This document shows, in pieces, positions 24,783 through 32,068 of a stretch of 39,805 nt of DNA. This stretch comes from an uncultured Eubacteriales bacterium (lineage in GTDB: Bacteria > Bacillota > Clostridia > Peptostreptococcales > Anaerovoracaceae), in contig URGK01000013.1 of NCBI GenBank assembly GCA_900547295.1, positions 1 to 39,805 on the forward strand. The letters run 5' to 3'. Below the pieces are notes generated by a model. That model saw nothing but the letters and a program-made list of their open reading frames with translations. It did not search any database and had not been told where the DNA came from. A program made the position numbers and the translations under genes. Position 1 is the first letter of the stretch, and every line of letters starts with the position of its first letter.

Positions 24783-25878
24783 ACTTAATAAAGAGCCGCT
24801 TCTCCATATAACCAAGCGCAAGGAGCTGCCGCTGGCTAAGACATGGGCAATCAGAATAGGAGCCATAGTTGCGGCGTTAATCGTAAGCGCAATTGTTACT
24901 ATGCTGCTTACGGGACTTGATCCGTTCAGCGTATTCGGAACTATGATATACGGCGCAGTGGGAACAGAGAGAAAAATGCTGCTACTGCTCAAGGAGCTTG
25001 CGGTACTGCTTTCAGTAGCGCTGGCGCTGACACCGGCATTCAAGATGAAATTCTGGAACCTCGGAGGCGAGGGACAGATACTTATGGGAGCATGGGCTAC
25101 TGCTCTCTGCATGATTTATATGGGAGATTCAATTCCAAGCGGACTCCTTATAATCATATGTCTTGCGGCTGCAATCATATGCGGTGCAATATGGGCAGTT
25201 ATACCGGCATTTTTCAAGGCTAAATGGAATACCAACGAAACGCTTTTCACACTGATGATGAACTATGTGGCAATACAGCTTGTGGCATACTTCATAATTC
25301 TGTGGGAGGTTCCGAAAGGATCCGGCAAGGTCGGCATTATAAACCAGTCAACAAACGCAGGCTGGCTGCCGTCAATAGGAACAAACAGCTATCTGCTTGT
25401 TATCATATTCGTTGCAATTATAACTGCGGGAATGTATGTATATCTCAAATACAGTAAGCACGGCTATGAGATTTCCGTTGTGGGCGAAAGCCAGAGAACA
25501 GCAAGCTATGTAGGCATCAAGGTGGATAAAGTTATAATGAGAACCATACTTCTGTCAGGGGCTATATGCGGATTTACAGGCTGGATGATGGTTTCAGGCA
25601 TAGACCACACTATCACAACAACCCTTGCGGGAGGCAGAGGCTTCCTCGGCATAATGGTTTCATGGCTTGCGCAGTTTAATGTGGCAGCTATGATATTTGC
25701 AAGCCTGCTGATAGTATTCTTAGGACAGGGAGCGGGAGAAATTTCAACCAGCTTCGGTCTCAACGAATCGTTTTCGGACATACTCACAGGAATAATCCTG
25801 TTCTTCATTATAGGCTGTGAATTCTTTATAAATTACAAAGTTCATATAAGAAAAAATTCAGGAAAGGAGGAAGCGTAA
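24775..25878 (+). CDS. nucleoside ABC importer permease 1
   Basis: 367 residues from the ATG at 24775, with GGAGGTG 6-12 bases upstream inside the ATPase gene end. About ten membrane helices; KFWNLGGEGQILMGAW (about residues 91-106) is the signature of the larger permease of BMP-type nucleoside importers (YufP/NupP-like). MVSWLAQFNVAAMIFASLL in the C-terminal part matches the same group. It forms the membrane channel with permease 2 and is driven by the double ATPase. Confidence 0.9.
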   Translation: MSKLNKEPLLHITKRKELPLAKTWAIRIGAIVAALIVSAIVTMLLTGLDPFSVFGTMIYGAVGTERKMLLLLKELAVLLSVALALTPAFKMKFWNLGGEGQILMGAWATALCMIYMGDSIPSGLLIIICLAAAIICGAIWAVIPAFFKAKWNTNETLFTLMMNYVAIQLVAYFIILWEVPKGSGKVGIINQSTNAGWLPSIGTNSYLLVIIFVAIITAGMYVYLKYSKHGYEISVVGESQRTASYVGIKVDKVIMRTILLSGAICGFTGWMMVSGIDHTITTTLAGGRGFLGIMVSWLAQFNVAAMIFASLLIVFLGQGAGEISTSFGLNESFSDILTGIILFFIIGCEFFINYKVHIRKNSGKEEA

Positions 25879-26865
25879 ATGTTTGATTTGGTTGCATTTA
25901 TACCTCGTGCAGTAATGCAGGGTATGCCGCTTCTGTTCGGCTGTACAGGTGAAACGATTTCCGAAAAAGCGGGAAGCCTTAACCTGGGTATTCCGGGCGT
26001 AATGTATGTAGGCGGCATATGCGGAGTAATCGGCTCTTTCCTCTATGAGCAGGGATGCAGCGGCGAACTTAACCCTTTCCTTGCCATATTCATACCGATG
26101 ATATCCTGCCTTTTAGGCTCGCTTCTGATGGGGCTTTTATTCAGCGTGCTGACAGTAACCCTCAGAGCAAACCAGAACGTTGTAGGTCTTGCGATGACAA
26201 CATTCGGTGTGGGCTTCGGTAACTTCTTCGGAGGCTCACTGATTAAGCTGACAGGTGGAGAGGTTCCGTCAATCGCTCTTTCGGCAACAAGCAAATTCTT
26301 CAGCGCTCATCTGCCGTTTGCAGGCAGTCTGGGGTGGTTTGGCAAGATATTTCTTTCCTACGGCTTCCTCACATATCTGGCAGTTGCAATAGCAATTGTG
26401 ACAGCATATGTCCTTAAAAAGACAAGAGTGGGACTTCAGCTTCGCGCGGTGGGTGAAAACCCTGCCACAGCAGATGCTGCCGGTATCAACGTCAACAGAT
26501 ACAAATACTGCTCAATATGCATCGGCTGTATGATTGCAGGCCTTGGCGGACTGTTCTATGTTATGGACTACGCAAGCGGCGTATGGTCAAACGACGCATT
26601 CGGCGACAGAGGCTGGCTGGCAATCGCGCTGGTTATTTTCACGCTGTGGAAGCCAAACATTGCTATATTCGGCTCCATCATTTTCGGCGGACTGTATATC
26701 CTGCACCTGTTCATACCGGGCGTGGGAATGGCAGCCAAGGAGCTTTACAAGATGCTTCCTTACCTTGTAACTATTGTGGTACTGATATTTACAAGCGTGC
26801 GCAAGAGAAGAGAGGATCAGCCGCCTGAAAGTCTGGGACTTCCGTATTTCAGAGAAGACCGGTGA
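25879..26865 (+). CDS. nucleoside ABC importer permease 2
   Basis: A 328-residue membrane protein with about eight to ten helices. GETISEKAGSLNLGIPGVMY (about residues 26-45) is the hallmark of the smaller permease of this transporter group (YufQ/NupQ-like), and LRAVGENPATADAAGINVNR (about 193-212) is the cytosolic coupling loop that contacts the ATPase. It begins immediately after the stop of permease 1, with GGAAAGGAGG just upstream, and is the last gene of the xpt-importer operon. Confidence 0.9.
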   Translation: MFDLVAFIPRAVMQGMPLLFGCTGETISEKAGSLNLGIPGVMYVGGICGVIGSFLYEQGCSGELNPFLAIFIPMISCLLGSLLMGLLFSVLTVTLRANQNVVGLAMTTFGVGFGNFFGGSLIKLTGGEVPSIALSATSKFFSAHLPFAGSLGWFGKIFLSYGFLTYLAVAIAIVTAYVLKKTRVGLQLRAVGENPATADAAGINVNRYKYCSICIGCMIAGLGGLFYVMDYASGVWSNDAFGDRGWLAIALVIFTLWKPNIAIFGSIIFGGLYILHLFIPGVGMAAKELYKMLPYLVTIVVLIFTSVRKRREDQPPESLGLPYFREDR

Positions 26866-26892
26866 CGGATTAAAATTAAAAACGGATATAAC

Positions 26893-26931
26893 CCCGAATG
26901 TACAAGTTTTCGCTTGCATTCGGGAATTTTT
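26893..26931 (+). terminator. terminator of the xpt-importer operon
   Basis: CCCGAATG / CATTCGGG (26893-26900 and 26917-26924) with inner CAAG / CTTG (26903-26906 and 26913-26916), followed by AATTTTTT. Confidence 0.92.
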
Positions 26932-26985
26932 TATAGTATAGTATATGTTGGTCTGTTGTGATTTGCAGACTGATTAAAATAGCAC

Positions 26986-27061
26986 GTCATATGGCCCGGA
27001 TGACAGGTGCTCCAGCGCACAGCGTTGTTAAAATGGAGTTTGCTCTGGGAGCAATTATGAC
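26986..27061 (+). promoter_or_regulatory. structured leader of rpsB
   Basis: GTCAT at 26986 can pair either with ATGAC at 27000-27004 or, as GTCATA, with TATGAC at 27056-27061. In the second form it encloses two hairpins: GTGC / GCAC (27007-27010, 27017-27020) and TTGCTC / GAGCAA (27040-27045, 27049-27054). Such alternative pairing just before a ribosomal protein gene fits autogenous control, but I do not recognise a named leader family and found no good promoter upstream. Confidence 0.45.
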
Positions 27062-27088
27062 GGAAGGAAAAACCAGGAGGAAATTAAA

Positions 27089-27847
27089 ATGGCAGTAATT
27101 TCAATGAAACAATTACTAGAAGCAGGTGTACACTTTGGACACCAGACAAGAAGATGGAACCCTAAAATGGCACCTTACATCTTCACAGAAAGAAACGGAA
27201 TCTACATCATCGACTTACAGAAGACAGTTAAGAAAATCGATGAAGCTTATGACTTTATGAAAGAAGTTGGAGCTACAGGCAAGCCGGTTCTTTTCGTAGG
27301 AACTAAAAAGCAGGCTCAGGCAGCTATCGAAGACGAAGCTAAGAGATGCGGCATGTACTACGTAAACCAGAGATGGCTCGGCGGCATGCTTACAAACTAC
27401 AAGACAATTTCAGCAAGAATCAAGAGACTCTATGACATTCAGAAGATGGAAGAGGACGGAACTTTCGAAAAGCTTGCTAAGAAAGAAGTTATCAAGTTAA
27501 GAGCAGAAGCAGAAAAACTTGAAAGATTCTTAGGCGGTATCAAGGAAATGAAGGGTATGCCTGGCGCAATGTTCATCGTAGACCCTAAAAAAGAAAAGAT
27601 TGCAGTTAAAGAAGCAAGAATTTTAGGTATTCCTGTTGTTGGTATCGTTGATACAAACTGTGACCCTGATGATGTTGACTATATAATCCCTGCAAACGAC
27701 GATGCAATCAGAGCAGTAAAATTAATCGCAGGTAAGATGGCTGACGCTATCATCGAAGCTAACCAGGGCGAAGATGCGACTGCAGAAGACGAAGCCGCTG
27801 CAGAAGAAGCAGTAGCAGAGACTGCTGAAGAAGCAACAGAAGAATAA
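27089..27847 (+). CDS. rpsB: 30S ribosomal protein S2
   Basis: A 252-residue component of the small ribosomal subunit, needed for binding of S1 and mRNA. Begins MAVISMKQLLEAGVHFGHQT and contains the S2 signatures RRWNPKMAPYIFTERNGIYI (about residues 21-40) and PVVGIVDTNCDPDDVDYIIP (about 185-204). The tail is very acidic (EEAVAETAEEATEE). AGGAGG lies before the ATG. Strong codon bias. rpsB-tsf order is the universal bacterial arrangement, with 20 bases between. Confidence 0.98.
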   Translation: MAVISMKQLLEAGVHFGHQTRRWNPKMAPYIFTERNGIYIIDLQKTVKKIDEAYDFMKEVGATGKPVLFVGTKKQAQAAIEDEAKRCGMYYVNQRWLGGMLTNYKTISARIKRLYDIQKMEEDGTFEKLAKKEVIKLRAEAEKLERFLGGIKEMKGMPGAMFIVDPKKEKIAVKEARILGIPVVGIVDTNCDPDDVDYIIPANDDAIRAVKLIAGKMADAIIEANQGEDATAEDEAAAEEAVAETAEEATEE

Positions 27848-27867
27848 TTTTCAGGGAGGAAACAACA

Positions 27868-28959
27868 ATGGCTGTAACAGCACAAATGGTAAAAGAACTG
27901 CGTGAAATGACAGGCGCAGGTATGATGGACTGCAAAAAAGCATTAGTCGAAGTTGACGGCAACATAGAGGCTGCTGTTGATTATTTAAAAGAAAAAGGAC
28001 TTGCAAAGGCTGCTAAGAAAGCCGGCAGAATTGCTGCAGAGGGCTTAGTAAGAATTGCATTCTCAGATGACAGCAAGACTGCTGCTATCGTTGAAGTAAA
28101 CTCAGAAACAGACTTCGTTTCAAAGAACGAAGAATTCGTTGAATTCGTAGAAAACCTTGCAAAGCTTGCATTAACAGCAGAAAGCAATGATATCGAAGCA
28201 TTCAAGGCAATGAGCTTCGAAGATTCTACAGTACAGGACGTTTTAACTGCTAAGATTGCTAAGATCGGCGAAAACATGTCAATCAGAAGAATCGAAAAAG
28301 CATCAGGTGATGTTGTTACTTCATACATTCACGGCGGCGGAAGAATCGGCGTTATCGTTGTAGGCAGCGGCGAAGCTAACGATGCTGTAAAAGAAGCTTT
28401 AACAAACATCGCAATGCAGGTTGCAGCTATGAACCCGCAGTATGTAAGCAGAAACGATATCTCAGCTGACGAGCTTGCTAAAATCAAGGAAATCACACTT
28501 GAAAGCGCATTAAACGATCCGTTCACACTTCCAAAGCCAATCTTAAACGCTTTATTAGACAAGGCTGTTGACGGTGTATGGGATGCAGAAGATGTTGCAA
28601 TCTTAGAAGAAAAGAGAGCTGACAAGAGCTTTAATTTCAACTATCTGCCAAACTTCCTTTCACAGGAAGCAAAGACTAAGCTTGCTGACCTTGCTGTTGC
28701 TGACAAAGAAAACATCTCAGCAAACAAGATCTTCCTCGGACTTGTTGAGGGTCGTGTTTCAAAGCAGCTCAAGGAAATCTGCCTGCTTGACCAGACTTAT
28801 GTAAGAGCAGAAGACGGTAAGCAGACAGTTGCTAAATATCTTGAATCTGTAAGCAAAGACCTTTCAATTGCTAAGGTAGTACGTTTCGAAGTAGGCGAAG
28901 GTATCGAAAAGAAAGAAGAAAACTTTGCAGAAGAAGTTGCTAAGCAGATGGGAAAGTAA
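27868..28959 (+). CDS. tsf: elongation factor Ts, long form
   Basis: EF-Ts recycles GDP from EF-Tu. The N-terminal UBA-like domain reads VTAQMVKELREMTGAGMMDC (residues 3-22), and the catalytic SETDFVSKNEEF (about 79-90), with the Asp-Phe pair that opens EF-Tu, is intact. VAAMNPQYVSR and IFLGLVEGRVSKQLKE are standard. The protein has 363 residues against about 280-310 for most bacteria. The extra length is mostly about 70 residues between residues 217 and 286, where other EF-Ts have only a few residues. I believe some clostridia share this longer form. GGGAGG precedes the ATG. Confidence 0.96.
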   Translation: MAVTAQMVKELREMTGAGMMDCKKALVEVDGNIEAAVDYLKEKGLAKAAKKAGRIAAEGLVRIAFSDDSKTAAIVEVNSETDFVSKNEEFVEFVENLAKLALTAESNDIEAFKAMSFEDSTVQDVLTAKIAKIGENMSIRRIEKASGDVVTSYIHGGGRIGVIVVGSGEANDAVKEALTNIAMQVAAMNPQYVSRNDISADELAKIKEITLESALNDPFTLPKPILNALLDKAVDGVWDAEDVAILEEKRADKSFNFNYLPNFLSQEAKTKLADLAVADKENISANKIFLGLVEGRVSKQLKEICLLDQTYVRAEDGKQTVAKYLESVSKDLSIAKVVRFEVGEGIEKKEENFAEEVAKQMGK

Positions 28960-28980
28960 TTCCTAATCGAATATGACTTT

Positions 28981-29028
28981 AAAACCCTTGGAAAATGCCC
29001 ATTTATCAGGCACTTCAAGGGTTTTTTA
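28981..29028 (+). terminator. terminator of rpsB-tsf
   Basis: AAAACCCTTG / CAAGGGTTTT (28981-28990 and 29016-29025) with an inner TGCC / GGCA (28996-28999, 29009-29012) and TTTTTT. It is the last core-genome feature before the mobile region. Confidence 0.93.
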
Positions 29029-29094
29029 TTGTCTAAAAGCAAGGTGACTATTTGTTCGTAAAATAGCGTAAAATGGCGTATTTTGACCATGGAT

Positions 29095-29250
29095 TTGGGG
29101 GATTTTTTGGGGAAAACTTGGGGGAAATCCATCCCCCAATTGCCGTTTTAAACTTCGCCTCGTTCTTCCGAAAAATCAAGTGAAGTTTGCGTAGTATTTC
29201 TTTTTGGGGGATACTGCGACTTCCCCCAACTGGCTGAAATTATCCCCCAA
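29095..29250. repeat. array of six TTGGGGGA motifs, mixed orientation
   Basis: Exact copies on the plus strand start at 29095, 29118 and 29204, and on the minus strand at 29132, 29222 and 29243 (seen as TCCCCCAA). A four-G variant lies at 29107. Longer inverted repeats overlap: ATGGATTT / AAATCCAT (29089-29096, 29125-29132) and AAACTTC / GAAGTTT (29150-29156, 29182-29188). The whole 300-base stretch 29040-29340 has no gene. It may be a protein-binding array for recombination, replication or transfer. Confidence 0.75.
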
Positions 29251-29372
29251 ATAACACATCAATACCATTGGTATCACTGCGTTGCAGGCATTTAATAAAA
29301 TAGCTTGATTGGAATTGCACATTAGCATAACTTATCAAGTTGTTTTACTATAAGAAAAAGGAGGTCGGCAAT

Positions 29373-29522
29373 ATGTTCAAGAAAAAACTTTATCTTTATC
29401 TTAACGCAGAAGAGAAAAAAATAGTAGTCCAAAGTCTCATAGAACTAAAAAACGATTTAATCAGGCAGGGAAGATACACAGACCCGGTAGACGAACTTCT
29501 GATTAAAGTCCTTAGCATATAA
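29373..29522 (+). CDS. small conserved ICE protein
   Basis: A 49-residue soluble protein, MFKKKLYLYLNAEEKKIVV at the N-terminus and GRYTDPVDELLIKVL near the end. The start at 29373 has AGGAGG 8-13 bases upstream. Very similar short proteins (YxLYLN-E-E followed by helix and GRYTD-VDE) are common in clostridial conjugative elements, in my recollection. Function unknown; probably two helices. It is the first gene after the TTGGGGGA array and is followed by a terminator. Confidence 0.7.
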   Translation: MFKKKLYLYLNAEEKKIVVQSLIELKNDLIRQGRYTDPVDELLIKVLSI

Positions 29523-29573
29523 CTGAATACCTGGTATCCGCCTTCTCATATAGAAGAACGATCCGTTTTACAT

Positions 29574-29604
29574 AGCCATTTCAATCACGAAGTGGCTTTT
29601 TTTA
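29574..29604 (+). terminator. terminator after the small ICE protein
   Basis: AGCCATTTC / GAAGTGGCT (29574-29582 and 29589-29597, one T-G pair), then seven T residues. Confidence 0.85.
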
Positions 29605-29610
29605 TTATGC

Positions 29611-29636
29611 AGGAAAATATCGTTTACGATATTTCC
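29611..29636. other. palindrome between two terminators
   Basis: GGAAAATATCG and CGATATTTCC form a near-perfect inverted repeat (one bulged A) around TTTA, lying between the terminator at 29574 and the one at 29645. Confidence 0.5.
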
Positions 29637-29644
29637 GGATTATC

Positions 29645-29695
29645 GACAAAGTCTACCGCTGAAAGGGAATGGCGGAACCGACTTTGTCTTTTTTT
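29645..29695 (+). terminator. terminator immediately upstream of an ICE gene
   Basis: GACAAAGTC / GACTTTGTC (29645-29653 and 29680-29688) with inner CCGC / GCGG, followed by seven T residues. Only about six bases separate the T-tract from the AGGAGG of the next gene, so no promoter fits between. A 31-codon frame from ATG 29607 to TAG 29702 runs through the hairpin, without a ribosome binding site. Confidence 0.88.
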
Positions 29696-29713
29696 AAAAT
29701 AGGAGGACGCAAA

Positions 29714-30127
29714 ATGAAGAATGTAAAAAGAATTGAACTGGTGATTGAGGCTGCAAATGAAGGACAGGAAGAAAGTCATTTTCTGCACGGCGTTGAACTG
29801 ATTGGAAGCGAGGTCTTTTATGCGGTAGACCATGTTTACGCAGATATGCTGGAGGATCCTGAAATGTATCTGTTGTCGCTGATGAAGATCAGAGAGCTTT
29901 ATCAGGAAGATGAACTGGATGAGGCCATTGATCTGATGTATATACTGGCGGCTCTCTGTGATTACCACGCAAGAATCAAGATCGAAGCATTTGCCTGTCA
30001 GTCCGAGGAGACAAAGGAAGTGATTCTAAACGGCTTTGTGGCTTCTGTCGAGGAAAGGTATGAGGAAGATGAAGAGTTTGAGGAGGACGAGGACGATGAA
30101 GGATTCGAAAATAGTGGCTATCTGTAA
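29714..30127 (+). CDS. acidic ICE protein of unknown function
   Basis: 137 residues from the ATG at 29714, 6 bases after AGGAGG. Mostly helical: MKNVKRIELVIEAANEGQEE, a middle region YADMLEDPEMYLLSLMKIRE, and a strongly acidic C-terminus (about residues 115-132 nearly all Glu and Asp). The acidic tail might mimic DNA or bind a basic partner. It overlaps parA by 32 bases and the gene order suggests a link with partition. I do not recognise a named family. Confidence 0.7.
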   Translation: MKNVKRIELVIEAANEGQEESHFLHGVELIGSEVFYAVDHVYADMLEDPEMYLLSLMKIRELYQEDELDEAIDLMYILAALCDYHARIKIEAFACQSEETKEVILNGFVASVEERYEEDEEFEEDEDDEGFENSGYL

Positions 30128-30923
30128 TCAAAAGGGAGGCGTGGGAAAGACCACAACCACAGTCAACTTAGGGATAGGACTTGCAAAAGAAGGGAAAAAA
30201 GTTCTGCTCATTGACGCAGACCCGTAGGGAGATTTAACTACCTGTCTTGGGTGGAAAGACGGGGATCATCTGAATACCACCTTGGCGGATCTGATGAGAA
30301 AGGTAATCCGGGAGGAAGAAATTCAAAAAGGGGAGGGCGTCCTGCGCCATAAGGAGGGCGTTGACTTGATTCCCGCGAATCTGGAACTGTCTTCTATGGA
30401 GATGAACCTTGTAAACGCCATGAGCAGGGAACTGACGCTTCGTAATTACCTGAAGGATATTAAGAAGGACTATGAATACATTCTGATTGACTGTATGCCT
30501 TCTCTTGGTATGCTTACCATAAACGCGCTATCTGCTGCCGACAGCGTCATCATTCCGGTGCAGGAGCAGTATCTTCCCGCAAAGGGTATGACCCAGCTTG
30601 CGCAGACCATTGGAAGGGTGAAACGAAACATCAACCCGAATCTTAAGATAGACGGAATCGTAATGACACTGGTAGATTCCCGGACAAATCTTGCCAAAGA
30701 CATTCAGCAGACACTCAGGCAGCAGTATGGAAATCTGATGAAGGTTTATCAGACAAAGATTCCTGTAGGGGTGAAAGCGGCAGAGGTAAGCGCCAGAGGG
30801 GAAAGCATTTTTTCCTATGATAAGAACGGAACGGTGGCGAAAGCATACGAAAATCTAACAAAGGAGGTAATCAGAGATGGCGAAAAAAGAAAAGATCGAG
30901 TTCGAACTTCCCAGGTTAGATGA
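30096..30923 (+). pseudogene. ParA-type partition ATPase interrupted by an amber codon
   Basis: The frame from ATG 30096 encodes KIVAICNQKGGVGKTTTTVN, the deviant Walker A of ParA/MinD ATPases, then VLLIDADP. A TAG at 30225-30227 (codon 44) stands where ParA proteins have Gln (DADPQG); one C-to-T change from CAG explains it. After the stop the same frame continues as a normal ParA to 30923 (EYILIDCMPSLGMLTINALS, SVIIPVQEQYLPAKGM). Without read-through the ATPase is lost, since Walker A and the rest are separated. The end overlaps parB by 47 bases. Confidence 0.9.
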
Positions 30924-31824
30924 GTATTTTACCACCCAGGAAGAAAGAGACGAAGCGAAGCTAAAAAAGATTTACGATATCCCGATTGATGAAATTGATA
31001 ACTTCCCCGACCATCCTTTTAAAGTGCTGGACGATGAGGATATGTTAAACCTTGCGGAAAGCATCAAAGAGTACGGCGTTATTACTCCTGCTACGCTTAG
31101 AAAAAAGGAAGACGGCAGGTATGAACTTCTTTCCGGACACAGAAGAAAACGAGCCTGCGAGATTGCAGGGCTTGATACCCTTCGTGCGGAAGTTGTGGAA
31201 ATGGACAGAGACGCTTCCATTATTTATATGGTGGACAGCAATTTGCAGAGAACCACCATACTGCCAAGTGAAAAGGCGTTTTCATATAAAATGAGGCTGG
31301 AGGCTATGAAGAGACAGGGGGAAAGGTCAGATTTAACTTCTGTGCCATTGGCACAGAAGTATGCTGGAAAAACTTCACGGGAAATTCTCGGATATGAAGT
31401 AGGTGAAAGTCAAGATAATATCAGACGATATATCCGATTAACAGAACTGATTCCCGACCTGCTGGAACTGGTGGATAAGAACCAAATCGCATTAAGACCT
31501 GCCGTTGAGATTTCATATTTTCCAAAGGAGCTGCAAGAGGCACTGTTTGATACCATCGAAATGGAGCAGTGCACACCGTCTCACGCACAGACCCTCAGAA
31601 TGCGAAAGCTGCTTCAGGAAAACAAGCTGACAGAGGAATCCATCTGCGCCATTATGCAGGAAGAAAAACCGAACCAAAAGGAGAAGGTTTCCTTCAGCGC
31701 AGCAAAGCTGGATAAGGCGCTGCCCAAAAACATCAAGGCATCGCAGAGGGAGGAGTTTGTTTTCAAAGCCATCGACCACTATGTCAGGTATCTTCAGCGA
31801 ACGCAAAAGGAACAGGAGCGGTAG
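30877..31824 (+). CDS. ParB/Spo0J-family partition protein
   Basis: A 315-residue DNA-binding protein. The N-terminal ParB domain holds IPIDEIDNFPDHPFKV, then MLNLAESIKEYGVITPATLR and the phosphate-binding box LLSGHRRKRACEIAGL (about residues 86-101), the form that binds CTP in ParB proteins. A helix-turn-helix region follows (about 150-210) and a C-terminal helical part. It would mark the excised circular element for partition with ParA, or regulate transfer genes. AAAGGAGG lies 12 bases before the ATG, inside the parA end. Confidence 0.9.
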   Translation: MAKKEKIEFELPRLDEYFTTQEERDEAKLKKIYDIPIDEIDNFPDHPFKVLDDEDMLNLAESIKEYGVITPATLRKKEDGRYELLSGHRRKRACEIAGLDTLRAEVVEMDRDASIIYMVDSNLQRTTILPSEKAFSYKMRLEAMKRQGERSDLTSVPLAQKYAGKTSREILGYEVGESQDNIRRYIRLTELIPDLLELVDKNQIALRPAVEISYFPKELQEALFDTIEMEQCTPSHAQTLRMRKLLQENKLTEESICAIMQEEKPNQKEKVSFSAAKLDKALPKNIKASQREEFVFKAIDHYVRYLQRTQKEQER

Positions 31825-31841
31825 CAGGAGGAGTAGGTTTT

Positions 31842-31904
31842 ATGCGGGCTGTGTTTTCCTTCCCCACACCCCAACCTTTCTCTATATACCAACTGACCAA
31901 CTGA
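31842..31904 (+). CDS. 20-codon leader peptide ORF
   Basis: ATG 31842 lies 9 bases after a strong AGGAGGAG and opens 20 codons, MRAVFSFPTPQPFSIYQLTN, to TGA 31902. The upstream arm of the inverted repeat CTCTATATA / TATATAGAG (31880-31888, 31918-31926) lies inside the ORF, so a translating ribosome would disturb that hairpin. It resembles a leader-peptide control region ahead of the adhesin gene. Translation is not shown. Confidence 0.5.
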   Translation: MRAVFSFPTPQPFSIYQLTN

Positions 31905-31953
31905 AAAAGAAGAAGTATATATAGAGAGCGGACCACCTGTATGAAGCAGGTGG
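31880..31953. promoter_or_regulatory. inverted repeats in the parB-adhesin gap (leader structure or oriT-like)
   Basis: A 9-bp inverted repeat CTCTATATA / TATATAGAG with a 29-base spacer that contains a tandem CCAACTGA repeat is followed by a perfect 7-bp hairpin CCACCTG / CAGGTGG (31933-31939, 31947-31953). The layout could serve translation attenuation or a transfer origin; neither is proven. Confidence 0.45.
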
Positions 31954-32027
31954 ATACATAGCTGCCGGATCCGCAGGCGGCATGAATTTGAAACAGGGAG
32001 GTAAAACGAAAGCAGGCGGATAGAGAT

Positions 32028-32052
32028 ACTTCACGTATTGTGGAGTTTTTTT
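32028..32052 (+). terminator. terminator immediately upstream of the adhesin gene
   Basis: ACTTCAC / GTGGAGT (32028-32034 and 32040-32046, one T-G pair) followed by a run of seven T residues. The ribosome binding site GGAGG begins about 4 bases later. Confidence 0.8.
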
Positions 32053-32068
32053 ATTGGAGGAAACACAA

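Noticed and set aside
26932..26980. Promoter for rpsB near TATAGTATAG or TTGTGA..TAAAAT
   Set aside because: No pair of boxes has acceptable spacing (13 or 21 bases), so I did not list one.
29097..29124. Possible G-quadruplex in the GGGGG runs
   Set aside because: Only three G-runs occur in the near stretch on one strand; the fourth is 80 bases away, so the repeated-motif reading explains it better.
29611..29636. Similarity between the GGAAATATCG palindromes at 3888 and 29611
   Set aside because: Only the short A/T-rich arms agree and the loops differ; chance is a fair explanation without more copies.
30225..30227. Stop-codon reassignment (TAG read as an amino acid) as an explanation for parA
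   Set aside because: Several intact genes in the window, such as secA, the DUF1846 gene and parB, end in TAG at the expected length.
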